Shown in pieces: positions 1-11,395 of a stretch of 64,000 bases of DNA. Made by a program: the position numbers and the translations under genes. The notes beneath the pieces were generated by a model. That model did not search any database. It saw only the letters and a list, made by a program, of their open reading frames with translations, and had not been told where the DNA came from. Position 1 is the first letter of the stretch. Each line of letters begins with the position of its first letter. The DNA is from G965261055 sp965261055 [NCBI: Fibrobacteria bacterium] (GTDB taxonomy: Bacteria; Fibrobacterota; Fibrobacteria; UBA11236): the NCBI GenBank assembly GCA_965261055.1, contig OZ253440.1, positions 62,001-126,000 on the forward strand. The letters are read 5' to 3'.

Positions 1-1166
1 CAATTATTCCGTTTATTGAGGGTGATGGAACTGGACCCGATATTTGGAAAGCATCTAAATTGGTGATTGATGCAGCTGTTGAAAAAGCTTATGGAAGTGA
101 TAAAAAAATTGCTTGGATGGAAATTTTTGCAGGTGAAAAAGCATTAACAGTTTACGGTGAAGATCAATGGCTTCCAGAAGAGACTGTTCAATGTATTCGA
201 GATTATAAAATTGCAATTAAAGGTCCTTTAACAACTCCAATTGGAGGTGGTATTCGCAGTATTAATGTTGCATTACGACAATTTTTGGATTTATATGCGT
301 GTGTACGTCCTGTGCGTTGGTTTGAAGGTGTTCCAGCTCCAGTTAAAAAACCAGAAGATTTAGATGTGGTTATTTTTAGAGAAAACACAGAAGATGTTTA
401 TTCTGGAATTGAATTTGCTTCAGATACTCCAGAATCTAAGCGTGTTATTGAATTGATTGAAAAAGAATCGGGTAAAAAAATTCGCCCAGGAAGTGGAATT
501 GGAGTTAAACCTGTTTCTAAAGAAGGTACGCAAAGATTGGTTGCTAAAGCTATCCAATATGCAATTGACCAAAATTTACCAACTGTAACTCTTGTTCACA
601 AAGGTAACATCATGAAATTTACAGAAGGTGCTTTTGCTCGTTGGGGTTATGAAGTTGCTGTTGAAAAATTTAGAGAACACATTATTACAGAGCAAGAACT
701 TTGGGATCAGTTTGATGGTAAAAAACCAGAAGGTAAAATTTTGGTTCAAGATCGTATAGCTGATGCAATGTTCCAACAGTTATTATTGAGACCAGATGAG
801 TATTCAGTATTAGCGACTCTTAATCTTAATGGTGATTATTTATCAGATGCTTGTGCCGCTCAAGTTGGTGGACTTGGTTTGGCTCCAGGTGCAAATATTG
901 GTGCTACTGCTGCTATTTTTGAAGCCACTCATGGTACAGCTCCAAAATATGCTAATTTGGATAAAATTAATCCAGGTTCTGTTATTTTGTCTGCGGTGAT
1001 GATGTTAGAGCATTTAGGTTGGTTAGAAGCGGCTAAAATGATTACGGATTCAGTGAGTAAGACCATTGGTCTTAAACAAGTGACTTACGATTTAGCTCGT
1101 CAAATGGACGGTTCTATGGAAGTGAAATGTTCTGAATTTGCTCAGTTATTAATTAAAAATTTATAA
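1..1166 (+). CDS. icd: NADP-type isocitrate dehydrogenase, 5' end cut by window edge
   Basis: Oxidative decarboxylation of isocitrate to 2-oxoglutarate in the TCA cycle. The reading frame is already open at base 3 and starts with [15 protein letters not shown], the usual N-terminal motif of the family, so the true start lies before the window and about 20 residues are missing. The TTG at base 60 is internal, not a start. The substrate motif [13 protein letters not shown] contains the serine that is phosphorylated in E. coli Icd. The cofactor region HGTAPKYA and the later VTYDLARQM carry the Lys-Tyr and Arg pattern of NADP-dependent enzymes. A hairpin terminator follows, and citrate synthase is next. 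Confidence 0.95.
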   Translation, partial: IIPFIEGDGTGPDIWKASKLVIDAAVEKAYGSDKKIAWMEIFAGEKALTVYGEDQWLPEETVQCIRDYKIAIKGPLTTPIGGGIRSINVALRQFLDLYACVRPVRWFEGVPAPVKKPEDLDVVIFRENTEDVYSGIEFASDTPESKRVIELIEKESGKKIRPGSGIGVKPVSKEGTQRLVAKAIQYAIDQNLPTVTLVHKGNIMKFTEGAFARWGYEVAVEKFREHIITEQELWDQFDGKKPEGKILVQDRIADAMFQQLLLRPDEYSVLATLNLNGDYLSDACAAQVGGLGLAPGANIGATAAIFEATHGTAPKYANLDKINPGSVILSAVMMLEHLGWLEAAKMITDSVSKTIGLKQVTYDLARQMDGSMEVKCSEFAQLLIKNL

Positions 1167-1184
1167 GTATTATTGATTTTTTAT

Positions 1185-1218
1185 AAACCTCAAAAAGCTT
1201 AAGATTTTTTGAGTTTTT
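1185..1218 (+). terminator. Rho-independent terminator after icd
   Basis: An 8-bp perfect stem (CTCAAAAA at 1189-1196 with TTTTTGAG at 1206-1213) is followed by a short T-run. It lies about 20 bases after the icd stop, and the next gene has its own ribosome binding site. Confidence 0.65.
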
Positions 1219-1300
1219 ATGTAATTAAAAATACAAGTTTATCTTTGATTACTATTTTTTATATTTGGTAAGTGTATAAGCTTTGAATTAAGGAATCGTC

Positions 1301-2452
1301 ATGACAGAATCTCTTTTTAACATTAGAAAAGAACATTTAGACCGTGGTTTAAGAGGTGTTCCAGTAGGGCATTGTACAACTAGTGCCGTCAGTCCTGAAA
1401 AAGGTGTAAGCTATAGAGGTTATTATGTTAATCAATTACAAGATAAAAGTCCAGAAGAGGTTATGTATCTAGTTTATTATGGTGAATTACCAACTTCTGA
1501 ACAACTTAAAGAGTTTCAAGTTGTTCTAATTGAAAAATCAAAAGTGTCTTCTTCTGTTTTAGATAATTTGAAACATTTGCCTAAAAAGGGTCAACCTATG
1601 AAATGGTTTTCGGCGGGTATTAACCTTTTAGGAATGGAATATAGCACAGGAAATTATGTAGAGGATAATTTTAATCTTATTGCTAAGTTACCTACAATTG
1701 TTGCGACTATCTTCCGTCTTAGAGAAAATTTACCTTTAATTGAACCTAATACAGAATTGGGTTACATTGAGAACTTTTGTCATATGTTAGGTTCTCTCAA
1801 CGATGAGAAATTTGTGCGTGTGATGCGTTTGTTCTATATTCTTCACATTGATCATGGAGGTGGTAATTTATCAACTTTCGTTGGTAAAGCTGTCGCTTCG
1901 GGTTTAGAAGATTTATACGGATCTTTAGTTGGAGCTATGAATGCTTTAGCTGGTCCTTTACATGGAAAGGCAAATCAAGAATGTTTGAGCTTTCTTAAAA
2001 TGGTTCAATCTAAAGTGAGTGATGTTGAAAATAAAGAAGAGCTCAAAAAAGTTCTCCAAGATCATTTTGATAATGGGGGTAAAATTTTTGGTTTTGGTCA
2101 TGCTGTTTTACGAGTTGAAGATCCAAGAGCTACAATTCAATATTTATTAGGTCAAGAAATTCTAAAAGATAGCCCTTTGTTTAAATTAGCTTTAAATTTA
2201 CGTGAAGTTGGTGTTGAATTTTTAAAACAATTTCCTAAAATATCAAACCCTTATCCTAATGTGGATGCTGTTTCTGGAGTTTTATTAGACTCTATCGGAT
2301 TAAAAGACGACACTTATTATACAGTGTTATTTGGTTTCTCTCGTTGTATGGGAATAGCCGCTCAAATTGTTTATGAAAGAACAATGGCTAACAATGGTAA
2401 GGGAACGCCTATCATTCGTCCAAAATATTTATACAGTGGACCTCAGAGATAA
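1301..2452 (+). CDS. gltA: Citrate synthase, type I (mitochondrial-like)
   Basis: Condenses oxaloacetate with acetyl-CoA to enter the TCA cycle. The 383-residue product has the three catalytic residues in their usual contexts: His221 in GPLHGKANQ, His267 in GFGHAVLR and Asp322 in PNVDAVSG. The motif wording (HIDHGGGN, GPLHGKAN, GFGHAVLR) resembles mitochondrial-type si-citrate synthases more than the allosteric hexameric GltA of enterobacteria; that is a judgement by eye. The start is supported by AAGGA about seven bases upstream of ATG. It sits between icd and a lipoprotein gene, with sucCD and mdh 6 kb downstream. Confidence 0.93.
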   Translation: MTESLFNIRKEHLDRGLRGVPVGHCTTSAVSPEKGVSYRGYYVNQLQDKSPEEVMYLVYYGELPTSEQLKEFQVVLIEKSKVSSSVLDNLKHLPKKGQPMKWFSAGINLLGMEYSTGNYVEDNFNLIAKLPTIVATIFRLRENLPLIEPNTELGYIENFCHMLGSLNDEKFVRVMRLFYILHIDHGGGNLSTFVGKAVASGLEDLYGSLVGAMNALAGPLHGKANQECLSFLKMVQSKVSDVENKEELKKVLQDHFDNGGKIFGFGHAVLRVEDPRATIQYLLGQEILKDSPLFKLALNLREVGVEFLKQFPKISNPYPNVDAVSGVLLDSIGLKDDTYYTVLFGFSRCMGIAAQIVYERTMANNGKGTPIIRPKYLYSGPQR

Positions 2453-2494
2453 TTTTTTTTAAAAGTTTAAAAGAGCAATTTATTTAAACAAATA

Positions 2495-2520
2495 AGGTGA
2501 GTATGAAAGGTGAGTATGAA
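2495..2520 (+). repeat. Tandem 13-bp duplication of ribosome binding site plus start codon
   Basis: The bases AGGTGAGTATGAA occur twice in direct succession just before the lipoprotein gene. The unit is not a multiple of three, so the first ATG (2503) opens a short out-of-frame peptide and only the second ATG (2516) opens the lipoprotein frame. Confidence 0.7.
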
Positions 2521-4297
2521 AAAATTATTATTAATCTTTATTATTTTATTGTTGGTACTAAATTTCTGTACCACCAGAATGGATGACTGTGTAAATTTAA
2601 CTTATGAGGGATTATCTGATATTCTCTTAACAACGCAAAAGCAAGTGAATGATTTTGGTGAAAATAAATATGAAGTTATTCCTGTGAGCGTTACCATTTC
2701 AGGGCCCGATATTACAGACCTATCTCCTTTAAATACCATTCAAACGATTACAGGAGGTTTAGTGATTCAAAATAATGATTCTCTTACAAGTTTATTAGGA
2801 TTGGTTAATCTTATTTCGATAGACTCCTTATTGATAGATAATAACGATGTCTTAATCCATTTGCCCCCTAACTTAACTTATATTGGAGATAGAATATTGG
2901 TTCTTTCTAATGTTCTTCTTACTAATTTTTGTTCTTTAATGAATGTGACTACTATGCCTATATATAGATTTAGTGGAAATGGCTATGATCCTAGTTTCTT
3001 TGAAGCTCAAGATCCTAGAACTTGCCAAACATTTATTTATCAAGGAAGTGATGTTACCTTAACAACGCAACAGCAAGTCAATGATTTTGGTACAAATAAA
3101 TACATTCTTCTTGAAGCAGGTATCACAATTACAGGAGCTGATATTAAAGATTTATCTCCATTAAGTACGATAGACTCAATTGAAGGCGATTTAACGATTT
3201 TTTCTAATCCCTCTCTAAAGACTTTATTAGGATTTGGTAGCTCAATTGGAGGCAATTTAGAAGTGATAAATAATAATTCCTTAATTAACTTTTGTAATTT
3301 GAGTAACGCCTTAATTAGCTTCTCTAATACATATATAGTTTCTGGAAACTTATATAATCCAACATTGTTGCAAGTACAAGACTCTACAACTTGCGGACTA
3401 TTTACTTACACAGGAAATGCTGTTACCTTATCCACACAAGAACAAGTGGATGTCTTTGGTGAAAATAAATATACTTTTATTAAAGCTGATGTCACGATTC
3501 AAGGAAATGATATTAAAAATTTATCTCCTCTGAATACCATATATTCTATTGAAGGCGATTTAACAATTTCTTCTAATGATTCTCTATTTATTTTGTCAGG
3601 AATTGAAAATTTAGCTTTTATTGGAGGTGATTTAGAAGTGATGGATAATGATAAGTTAATGAATTTTTGTAGCTTAAAGACCGCTACCATTAGATTTACT
3701 AATACATACACAGTCTTTGGAAATTATTATAATCCATCACTTTCACGCATACAAAATCTTGAAACTTGTCAGTACACAGGAATTTATGAAGGAAATGCAA
3801 TTATTTTAAGAAGCCAACAAGAAGTCAACGATTTTGGTGAAAACAAATACATCAATATTAATGCACGCTTTGCTATCAATGGAGTTGATATTACCGACTT
3901 ATCTTCTTTAAATACAATTGACTCTATTGAAGGTAGCTTGTCTATTACATTTAACGATTCTTTAACCAATTTATCAGGACTAGATAACTTAACTTTTATT
4001 GGAGGTCATTTAGATGTGAATGAAAATCCTGAATTAATGACTTTCTCAGATTTAGCTAATCTAACCTCTATAGGAGGTAATTTATCTATTTCATTTAATC
4101 CCTTAACGACTTTCTCAGGGTTAGAAAGTTTAATGTCTATTGGAGGTAATCTATCAATTGAATCTAATTCTTCTCTAGTTAATTATTGTGCTTTAACGAC
4201 GGTTTTAACTGGATTTACTAATACATACACAATTTCTAGAAACGGATATGATCCAACATTAACGCAAATACAAGGTTCTAATACTTGTCGCCAGTAA
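2516..4297 (+). CDS. Lipoprotein with four receptor-L/leucine-rich-type repeats
   Basis: A 593-residue predicted surface lipoprotein. The N-terminus is a Lys-Lys-start signal peptide with a long hydrophobic stretch ending LVLNFC, so Cys18 is the likely lipidated residue, although Phe at -1 is not canonical. The body is four modules of about 140 residues. Each opens with a pattern like TTQxQVNDFGENKY, continues with solenoid repeats of the form xxIGGDLEVxxNxxL, and ends with FTNTYTVxGNxYNPxLxxIQxxxTC. This resembles Receptor L domain/BspA-like repeat proteins, often involved in adhesion; the function here is unknown. ATG 2516 is preferred over GTG 2510 because AAAGG lies five bases before it. 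A decayed copy of the same module type follows immediately. Confidence 0.8.
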   Translation: MKKLLLIFIILLLVLNFCTTRMDDCVNLTYEGLSDILLTTQKQVNDFGENKYEVIPVSVTISGPDITDLSPLNTIQTITGGLVIQNNDSLTSLLGLVNLISIDSLLIDNNDVLIHLPPNLTYIGDRILVLSNVLLTNFCSLMNVTTMPIYRFSGNGYDPSFFEAQDPRTCQTFIYQGSDVTLTTQQQVNDFGTNKYILLEAGITITGADIKDLSPLSTIDSIEGDLTIFSNPSLKTLLGFGSSIGGNLEVINNNSLINFCNLSNALISFSNTYIVSGNLYNPTLLQVQDSTTCGLFTYTGNAVTLSTQEQVDVFGENKYTFIKADVTIQGNDIKNLSPLNTIYSIEGDLTISSNDSLFILSGIENLAFIGGDLEVMDNDKLMNFCSLKTATIRFTNTYTVFGNYYNPSLSRIQNLETCQYTGIYEGNAIILRSQQEVNDFGENKYININARFAINGVDITDLSSLNTIDSIEGSLSITFNDSLTNLSGLDNLTFIGGHLDVNENPELMTFSDLANLTSIGGNLSISFNPLTTFSGLESLMSIGGNLSIESNSSLVNYCALTTVLTGFTNTYTISRNGYDPTLTQIQGSNTCRQ

Positions 4298-4362
4298 AAT
4301 AGATTAATACACAAAACTGTTATAAAAGACAGTAAATAATTTTTATCATTGCAGTTGTAAAT

Positions 4363-4823
4363 TTGCCTCCCTTAAATACAATGAACTCTATTGTCGGGGA
4401 TTTAACGATTCTCTAATAATATTATCAGTATTAGTGAGTCTAAAACGATTAACGGTAGTTTGGGGGCTATAGAAAATTCTTCCTTATACTCTATCAGGAT
4501 TAGGTAAAATAACTTCTATTACAGGTAATCTAAACCTTGAGAGAAACTTTTCTCTAACCAACTCTGTCGGGGTTAGATAGTTTAACTTCTATTGGAGGTG
4601 ATTCAATGATTCATTCTAACTCGTCTTTAACTACGTTATCAGGGTTAGGTTAGCTGACTGCTTTTGGAGGTTCTTTCACAATTGAACTTAATCTTGCTTT
4701 GACTAATTTTTGTAGTTTAGGAATCTCCCTGAAGTGGATTTTCTAATCAATCTAGTATTCTTGTGAAAGGGTGTAATTTAATATTAACGCAAATACAAGA
4801 TTCCAGTGCTTGTGGTCAATAGA
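4363..4823 (+). pseudogene. Decayed L-domain repeat lipoprotein fragment
   Basis: Translating in shifting frames recovers the same phrases as the intact gene upstream: PLNTMNSIVGDLTI near 4365, SLTSIGGDS near 4575, LTNFCSL near 4710, and a C-terminal LTQIQDSSACGQ ending in a stop near 4821. Stops and frame changes break it many times and there is no start or ribosome binding site. It is best read as an extra terminal module of the neighbouring gene, or a tandem paralogue, that has lost selection. No functional gene is visible between 4298 and 4933. Confidence 0.75.
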
Positions 4824-4933
4824 GTTCGCAAATTTTGGAACAATAGGAGGTGATATTGATTTCATTCTTTTTTTGTCCATCGTGACTTATGATTTGTTAA
4901 TCAAGAAACAGAATAAATTCTACATTTTTTGAA

Positions 4934-5650
4934 ATGAGTGAATGGTATCAAAAATGGTTTAATCAGCTGTATGTCGATTTATACGCTCATCGTAACCAAC
5001 AGCAAGCTATACAGCAAGTTAATGTTCTATTAAATGCTATTCAACTAAAGCCGTCTTCTTCTATTTTAGATATTGGTTGCGGAACAGGACGGCATTTAAA
5101 TTTTTTGTTAGAAAGAGGCTTTGATGCATGGGGAATGGATTTAAGTTTAGACTTATTAAAACTAGTTGAAAAAAAACATCGGATTGTTAGAGCCGATATG
5201 AATCAAATTCCTTTTCGTTTAAATCATTTTGAGATGGTGACTTCTTTTTTCTCTTCTTTTGGTTATTTTAAAACAAAGGAACAAGATTTAGTTTTACTAC
5301 AAACAATGAAAGACTTAGTAAAATTCAAAGGTTGGCTTTTTTTAGATTTGGCTCATAAAGATTTTGTGATTTCAAGCTTGGTTAGTCAAGACGAAAAAAA
5401 TGAGAAAGGATACCATATCCTCCAAAAGCGTTCTATGAAAGAGAGTGTTGTGACAAAAGACATTATTGTGACCGATGCTCAAGGTAAGGTTCAAACTTAC
5501 CAAGAAAATCTAAGATTGTACTCTTTAGAAGAAATGGAAAAAATCTTAAGTCAATATGGTTTACAGATTCAAAAGGTATTTGGTACAGAGATTGGAGATG
5601 ATTTTAAAATAAATTCTCCTAGAATGTCACTGTTAATTTACAAGTCATGA
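4934..5650 (+). CDS. Class I SAM-dependent methyltransferase
   Basis: A 238-residue soluble protein with the Rossmann motif I SILDIGCGTGRHLNFL at about residues 39-54, followed by the acidic strand end GMDLS and a motif like IVRADMNQIPF. These are standard S-adenosylmethionine-binding elements of Methyltransf_11/25 type enzymes. The substrate cannot be read from sequence. The stop overlaps the bshC start (ATGA at 5647-5650), so the two genes are probably translationally coupled. Confidence 0.85.
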   Translation: MSEWYQKWFNQLYVDLYAHRNQQQAIQQVNVLLNAIQLKPSSSILDIGCGTGRHLNFLLERGFDAWGMDLSLDLLKLVEKKHRIVRADMNQIPFRLNHFEMVTSFFSSFGYFKTKEQDLVLLQTMKDLVKFKGWLFLDLAHKDFVISSLVSQDEKNEKGYHILQKRSMKESVVTKDIIVTDAQGKVQTYQENLRLYSLEEMEKILSQYGLQIQKVFGTEIGDDFKINSPRMSLLIYKS

Positions 5651-7194
5651 GTATCTGTTACCAAACTAAAGAGGTTTCTCAAAAAAAATCCATATGGCAG
5701 GATTTTTGGTTTCAAAGAATCACAGAAAACCCTAGATTAAATTATCAAAAAAAAGAAGCTTTTTCACAGCGTTTAGAACAATTGAAAAATCATTCATGGA
5801 ATTCTAATCTTATTTATGATTGGTTTGTATTTGAACATCAAAGCTTAGATCTTAGTGTTAAACAAAAACAAAACTTAGAGAAAATTAAAAATTCTAATAC
5901 ACGATTTATTCTTACAGGTCAACAGCCACAAATTTTAACAGGTTCAATTTATACTTTTTATAAATCTTTGACAGCGATAAAGCAAGCACAAATATGGAGT
6001 GATACATACGGTGAATCTATTATTCCTGTTTTTTGGATAGCAGGGGAAGACACTGATGCTTTAGAGTGTGGTCATTTAGAAATTGTAGAAAATCAAAATA
6101 ATTATAATTTATTAGATCCATTAAGCCATAAAAAAATGATGAGTTTTATAGAAATTAAAAATTTAATGGAAGAGTTGGTTTCTAAATTAAAGTCACAATG
6201 GTCTGTAGAAATGATTGATTTTTTCCAATCAATCAATCAAAAATCTAAAACGCTTTCAGAGTGGTTCAAAGAATTACTGCATTTTTTTTTAAAGGACACA
6301 GGTCTTTTATTTGTTGATGGCTCTTCTGCACAGTTTCAAAAATTAGCTCAACCAAAAATGAATCAAATCGTGACTCAGTCTCAAAAATTCTCTGAACTTC
6401 TTCAGAAGGGGAGTCGCGATTTAATTCAGAAGTATGGCAAAACCCAAGTTAAAATAAAAGACCAAATACATGCTTTTGAAATTCAGAATAACGAGAGGTT
6501 TCAAGTAGAGTCTTCAAATTATAACATAGAAAAAATTTATACTCATAATGTGCTTTCTCGTGCTGTTTTAATTTCTGCTGTCCTCCCTGTGATGGCACAT
6601 GTTTTAGGTTCAAGTGAAATGGGATATTTCTTGCAACTTAGGGAAATTTTATCAGAGTGGGAACAAGGAGAACCGTTGATGATTCCTAGAATGAGTGCAT
6701 TTATTTATCCAAAGCGTTTAAAAATAAAAATAGAAGAGTTTGGGATTAATTTCGAAGAATTTATGTTTAAAAGTCCATCAAAAGTTAAATTGGTCTGGAT
6801 TGATAAGTATTGGAAGCAATGGATCATCACTAAAGGTTATTCTTTGAATTGGGCAGAAAATCTTGAAGCTCAATTACAAAATCAAATTGAGAATAAGACC
6901 ATTCCTAGCGGATTGTATCGAAAAGTGACAGAGAAACTAATACGCACGCAGAAACAACAAAATAAACAGTGGATCAAGGAGTTGCAAAAACAATTTTTGA
7001 TAGAAAAAGAAAAAGAATACAAAGAGTTCTTAAAAGATTTTGAATGGTTTTGTTCTGGGCGTTCACAAGACCGTTGTTTAAACATTTTTTCTTTAGTGAA
7101 TCAATTGGGTTTTGGATCTTTCCCTGATTTTTTTTTAGAACTAGATCCTTTAAGCACAGCACAGCAACTCATTTTTTGGGAGCAACAATGCTAG
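5647..7194 (+). CDS. bshC: Bacillithiol biosynthesis cysteine-adding enzyme BshC
   Basis: Putative cysteine ligase for the last step of bacillithiol synthesis (GlcN-malate plus cysteine). At 515 residues it is slightly shorter than many BshC proteins. The diagnostic N-terminal block is clear: LTGQQPQILTGSIYTFYKS followed by PVFWIAGEDTDALE. The central MIPRMSAFIYPK segment and the charged C-terminal coiled-coil region also fit. It starts inside the upstream methyltransferase stop and overlaps the next gene's start, so the three genes form a coupled operon. bshA and bshB are not in this window. Confidence 0.9.
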   Translation: MSICYQTKEVSQKKSIWQDFWFQRITENPRLNYQKKEAFSQRLEQLKNHSWNSNLIYDWFVFEHQSLDLSVKQKQNLEKIKNSNTRFILTGQQPQILTGSIYTFYKSLTAIKQAQIWSDTYGESIIPVFWIAGEDTDALECGHLEIVENQNNYNLLDPLSHKKMMSFIEIKNLMEELVSKLKSQWSVEMIDFFQSINQKSKTLSEWFKELLHFFLKDTGLLFVDGSSAQFQKLAQPKMNQIVTQSQKFSELLQKGSRDLIQKYGKTQVKIKDQIHAFEIQNNERFQVESSNYNIEKIYTHNVLSRAVLISAVLPVMAHVLGSSEMGYFLQLREILSEWEQGEPLMIPRMSAFIYPKRLKIKIEEFGINFEEFMFKSPSKVKLVWIDKYWKQWIITKGYSLNWAENLEAQLQNQIENKTIPSGLYRKVTEKLIRTQKQQNKQWIKELQKQFLIEKEKEYKEFLKDFEWFCSGRSQDRCLNIFSLVNQLGFGSFPDFFLELDPLSTAQQLIFWEQQC

Positions 7195-7673
7195 AGAATA
7201 CACAGTTACTAGAAGCATCTAAAGGTTACACTCGAGTTTTTATTTTTGCATCAACAGAGTCTTTAGAGGATTATCAGTCTCAATTTAAAATTGAAATTGA
7301 ACATTTTTTGAAAAAATGGAGAAATGAAAAAAATCCTCTAGTTAAAGGAAATTGGAGTTTATTTGACAAACATTTTATAATGGTTTTCGCAGATGAGTCG
7401 AATCATGCTTTATCAGGTTGTAGCAAAGACTTTTTGCATCATTTAGTTTTTGATTTTGCAAAAAAAAATAACTTGGAAATACCTTCGCCTTATTTATTCA
7501 TTAAGAAAGACACCTCTACCGTTCAAGTTTTATCGCGTTCAGATTTTTCAGAAGCTAAAGAAAGAGGGGATATTAATCCAAAAACTTTAGTCTATGATAC
7601 AATTCTAACGCAAACAACTCAATTAAATCAATTTATAAGGCCGTGTCAAGACTCTTGGCATCATCAACTTTAA
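7188..7673 (+). CDS. Conserved 161-residue protein (Bacteroidetes 'ABC transporter ATPase'-labelled family)
   Basis: No Walker motifs are present, so the database label often attached to this family would be misleading. The features seen are a compact alpha/beta protein with the motif VFADESNHALSGCSKDFLHHLV, resembling the D-x-S-x-x-x-SGCSID signature I recall from Bacteroidetes homologues. Function is unknown. ATG 7188 lies inside the end of bshC with GGGAG five bases upstream, a better start than TTG 7176. The overlap with bshC suggests coupled expression. Confidence 0.7.
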   Translation: MLENTQLLEASKGYTRVFIFASTESLEDYQSQFKIEIEHFLKKWRNEKNPLVKGNWSLFDKHFIMVFADESNHALSGCSKDFLHHLVFDFAKKNNLEIPSPYLFIKKDTSTVQVLSRSDFSEAKERGDINPKTLVYDTILTQTTQLNQFIRPCQDSWHHQL

Positions 7674-7674
7674 T

Positions 7675-7908
7675 TTATGTATGTTTTTTTTGTTCTTTGT
7701 AGTTTGTCCCTAGGGTTGACAAGGTAATTAAATCACCATTTTCGGCTGAATTAGGACAAACTGAACAGGATTCGTCATATTTTTTGAGTAAGGCGTCACT
7801 GGTTTTACAAGAACCCTCAAGAGGTTTCCCTTTTAAAATTAGACTTAGAGACAAAGATAGGAGAGCACAGGAGAAAATAATGAAAGATAAAACTATAACG
7901 GTTAGCAT
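7675..7908 (-). CDS. Small membrane protein with Cys motif, NqrM-like
   Basis: A 77-residue protein with one N-terminal transmembrane helix (about residues 2-25) followed by LKGKPLEGSCKTSD and a C-x-x-C (Cys34, Cys48, Cys51). The GxKPLxGSC...C-x-x-C layout matches NqrM, the small factor needed to mature the Na+-pumping NADH:quinone reductase. Residues after Cys51 are not conserved with NqrM as far as I can tell. It lies convergent with the preceding gene, two bases from its stop. A role in Na+-NQR maturation is inference until nqr genes are shown in the genome. Confidence 0.6.
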   Translation of the reverse strand: MLTVIVLSFIIFSCALLSLSLSLILKGKPLEGSCKTSDALLKKYDESCSVCPNSAENGDLITLSTLGTNYKEQKKHT

Positions 7909-7958
7909 ACTTAAAATTTAGTTAAATTTGACTAGGTTGAATTTGTTTAGTTCATAAA

Positions 7959-8360
7959 ATGTTAATAAAATACTTTCTTTTCGTTTTAGGTTTGCTCTTT
8001 TTGGGAATAGCTATTTTAGGCTATGTTATACCTCCCGTACCAGCGACGCCTTTTCTGCTTATTGCTGCTTTTTGTTTTAGTAGATCTTCTCCTCGTCTAT
8101 ATAATTGGATTTTAAACCGCAAACATGTTGGTTCAATTGTTAAAAATTATATAGAGCATAGGGTTCTCTCAATGAGACTAAAAATTTTTTTTGTTTCGGG
8201 GACTTTGTTTTTTGCGATTTATGTTGTTGGGTTTGTTCTTGAACAATGGTGGTCTCGCTTTTTTGTTGGGTTTGTTCTTTTCGTCACAATCATTATCATT
8301 TTATTACACTCTTCGGAGATGAAATATTTGTCAAAACAAAAGACAGCAAACCAGTTATAA
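7959..8360 (+). CDS. DUF454 (YbaN-like) inner-membrane protein
   Basis: A 133-residue membrane protein with an N-terminal hydrophobic segment, the family signature PPVPATPFLLIAAFCFSRSS, a basic loop (YNWILNRKHVGSIVKNYIEHR) and two further C-terminal hydrophobic segments. DUF454 proteins are small integral membrane proteins of unknown role. It stands alone between the divergent NqrM-like gene and sucC. Confidence 0.85.
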   Translation: MLIKYFLFVLGLLFLGIAILGYVIPPVPATPFLLIAAFCFSRSSPRLYNWILNRKHVGSIVKNYIEHRVLSMRLKIFFVSGTLFFAIYVVGFVLEQWWSRFFVGFVLFVTIIIILLHSSEMKYLSKQKTANQL

Positions 8361-8396
8361 TTTTATTAAATTTGTCTTTTCATTACAAGGAATGAC

Positions 8397-9557
8397 ATGA
8401 AATTATTAGAATATCAAGCAAAAAAAGTTCTAAAAGAAATGAGATTACCTGTTCCAGTAGGTCAAAATGTAAATTCTATTGAAAAGTTGGAGAACGCAGT
8501 TCAACAATTACATTTAACTACAGGTGTTTTAAAGGCACAAGCTTATACGGGTGGTCGTGGAAAAGCTGGTGGTATTAAACTCTATAAGACACTAGACGAG
8601 GCTAAAGAAATGTATCAAAGCATTTCTAAAATGCGTTTGGTTACAAAGCAAACAGGTCCTGAAGGAACAGAAGTACATTCTGTTTATATTGAAGAGGCCA
8701 ATCAAATTGAAAAAGAATTATATGTTGCTTTTGTTGTTGATCGTTCACGAGGCAGTATTGCTATTATCTTATCCGAAGAGGGCGGTGCTGATATTGAAGA
8801 GGTTACAGAGAAAAATCCTGAAAAAATTTTTAAATTATACCCTAATTTTTTAGAAGGTGTGACAGAGTCTTTAGCTCGTGAAGGTTTTGACTTTATGCAT
8901 TTAGCTGAATCTTTGTTTTCAAGTTGGTTTGATTGCTTACAAAAATTATACAAAGTGTTTGTTAGTAAAGATTGTTCTTTGTTAGAAATCAATCCTTTGA
9001 TTACTACAAAAGAAGGTGAATTATCTATTCTAGACTGTAAATTTGATGTAGACGATAATGCTCTTTTTCGTCAAAGTGATCTTGACGGCGATCCTAATGC
9101 GGATAACACAACTTCTGAAATTGAAGCGACTCAATATGGTTTAAGTTACATTCAACTTGATGGAAAAATAGGTTGTATGGTTAATGGTGCTGGTTTAGCA
9201 ATGGCAACAATGGATATTATCCAACATTATGGTGGAAGTCCAGCAAACTTTTTAGATGTAGGTGGTTCTGCTTCTAAGGAAGCAATTGTGAAAGCATTTC
9301 AAATCATTACTTCAGACCAAAATGTTGAGGGAATTTTAGTTAACATTTTTGGTGGTATTATGCGTTGTGATGTTATTGCTAAAGGAATTTTAAAGGCAAT
9401 GGAAATTGTTGAGTTAAAAATTCCTTTGGTTGTGCGTCTTTCTGGAACTAAATCAGAAGAAGGTCAAGAGATTATTGACAAAGCAGGCTTGGATTTAGTG
9501 AGTGCTGAAGCACTATCAGAAGCTGCCAAAAAAATTGTTCAAATTGTTTATAAATAA
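8397..9557 (+). CDS. sucC: Succinyl-CoA ligase, beta subunit
   Basis: Forms succinyl-CoA synthetase with SucD, coupling succinyl-CoA to succinate with nucleotide phosphorylation. The 386 residues begin [15 protein letters not shown], have the ATP-grasp segment [13 protein letters not shown], the magnesium-binding area LEINPL, and the CoA-ligase domain motif [14 protein letters not shown]. Length is standard. AAGGA precedes the start. sucD follows 13 bases after the stop. Confidence 0.95.
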   Translation: MKLLEYQAKKVLKEMRLPVPVGQNVNSIEKLENAVQQLHLTTGVLKAQAYTGGRGKAGGIKLYKTLDEAKEMYQSISKMRLVTKQTGPEGTEVHSVYIEEANQIEKELYVAFVVDRSRGSIAIILSEEGGADIEEVTEKNPEKIFKLYPNFLEGVTESLAREGFDFMHLAESLFSSWFDCLQKLYKVFVSKDCSLLEINPLITTKEGELSILDCKFDVDDNALFRQSDLDGDPNADNTTSEIEATQYGLSYIQLDGKIGCMVNGAGLAMATMDIIQHYGGSPANFLDVGGSASKEAIVKAFQIITSDQNVEGILVNIFGGIMRCDVIAKGILKAMEIVELKIPLVVRLSGTKSEEGQEIIDKAGLDLVSAEALSEAAKKIVQIVYK

Positions 9558-9570
9558 GAAGAAGGAATTT

Positions 9571-11386
<1,816 letters not shown>

Positions 11387-11395
11387 TTTATTATT

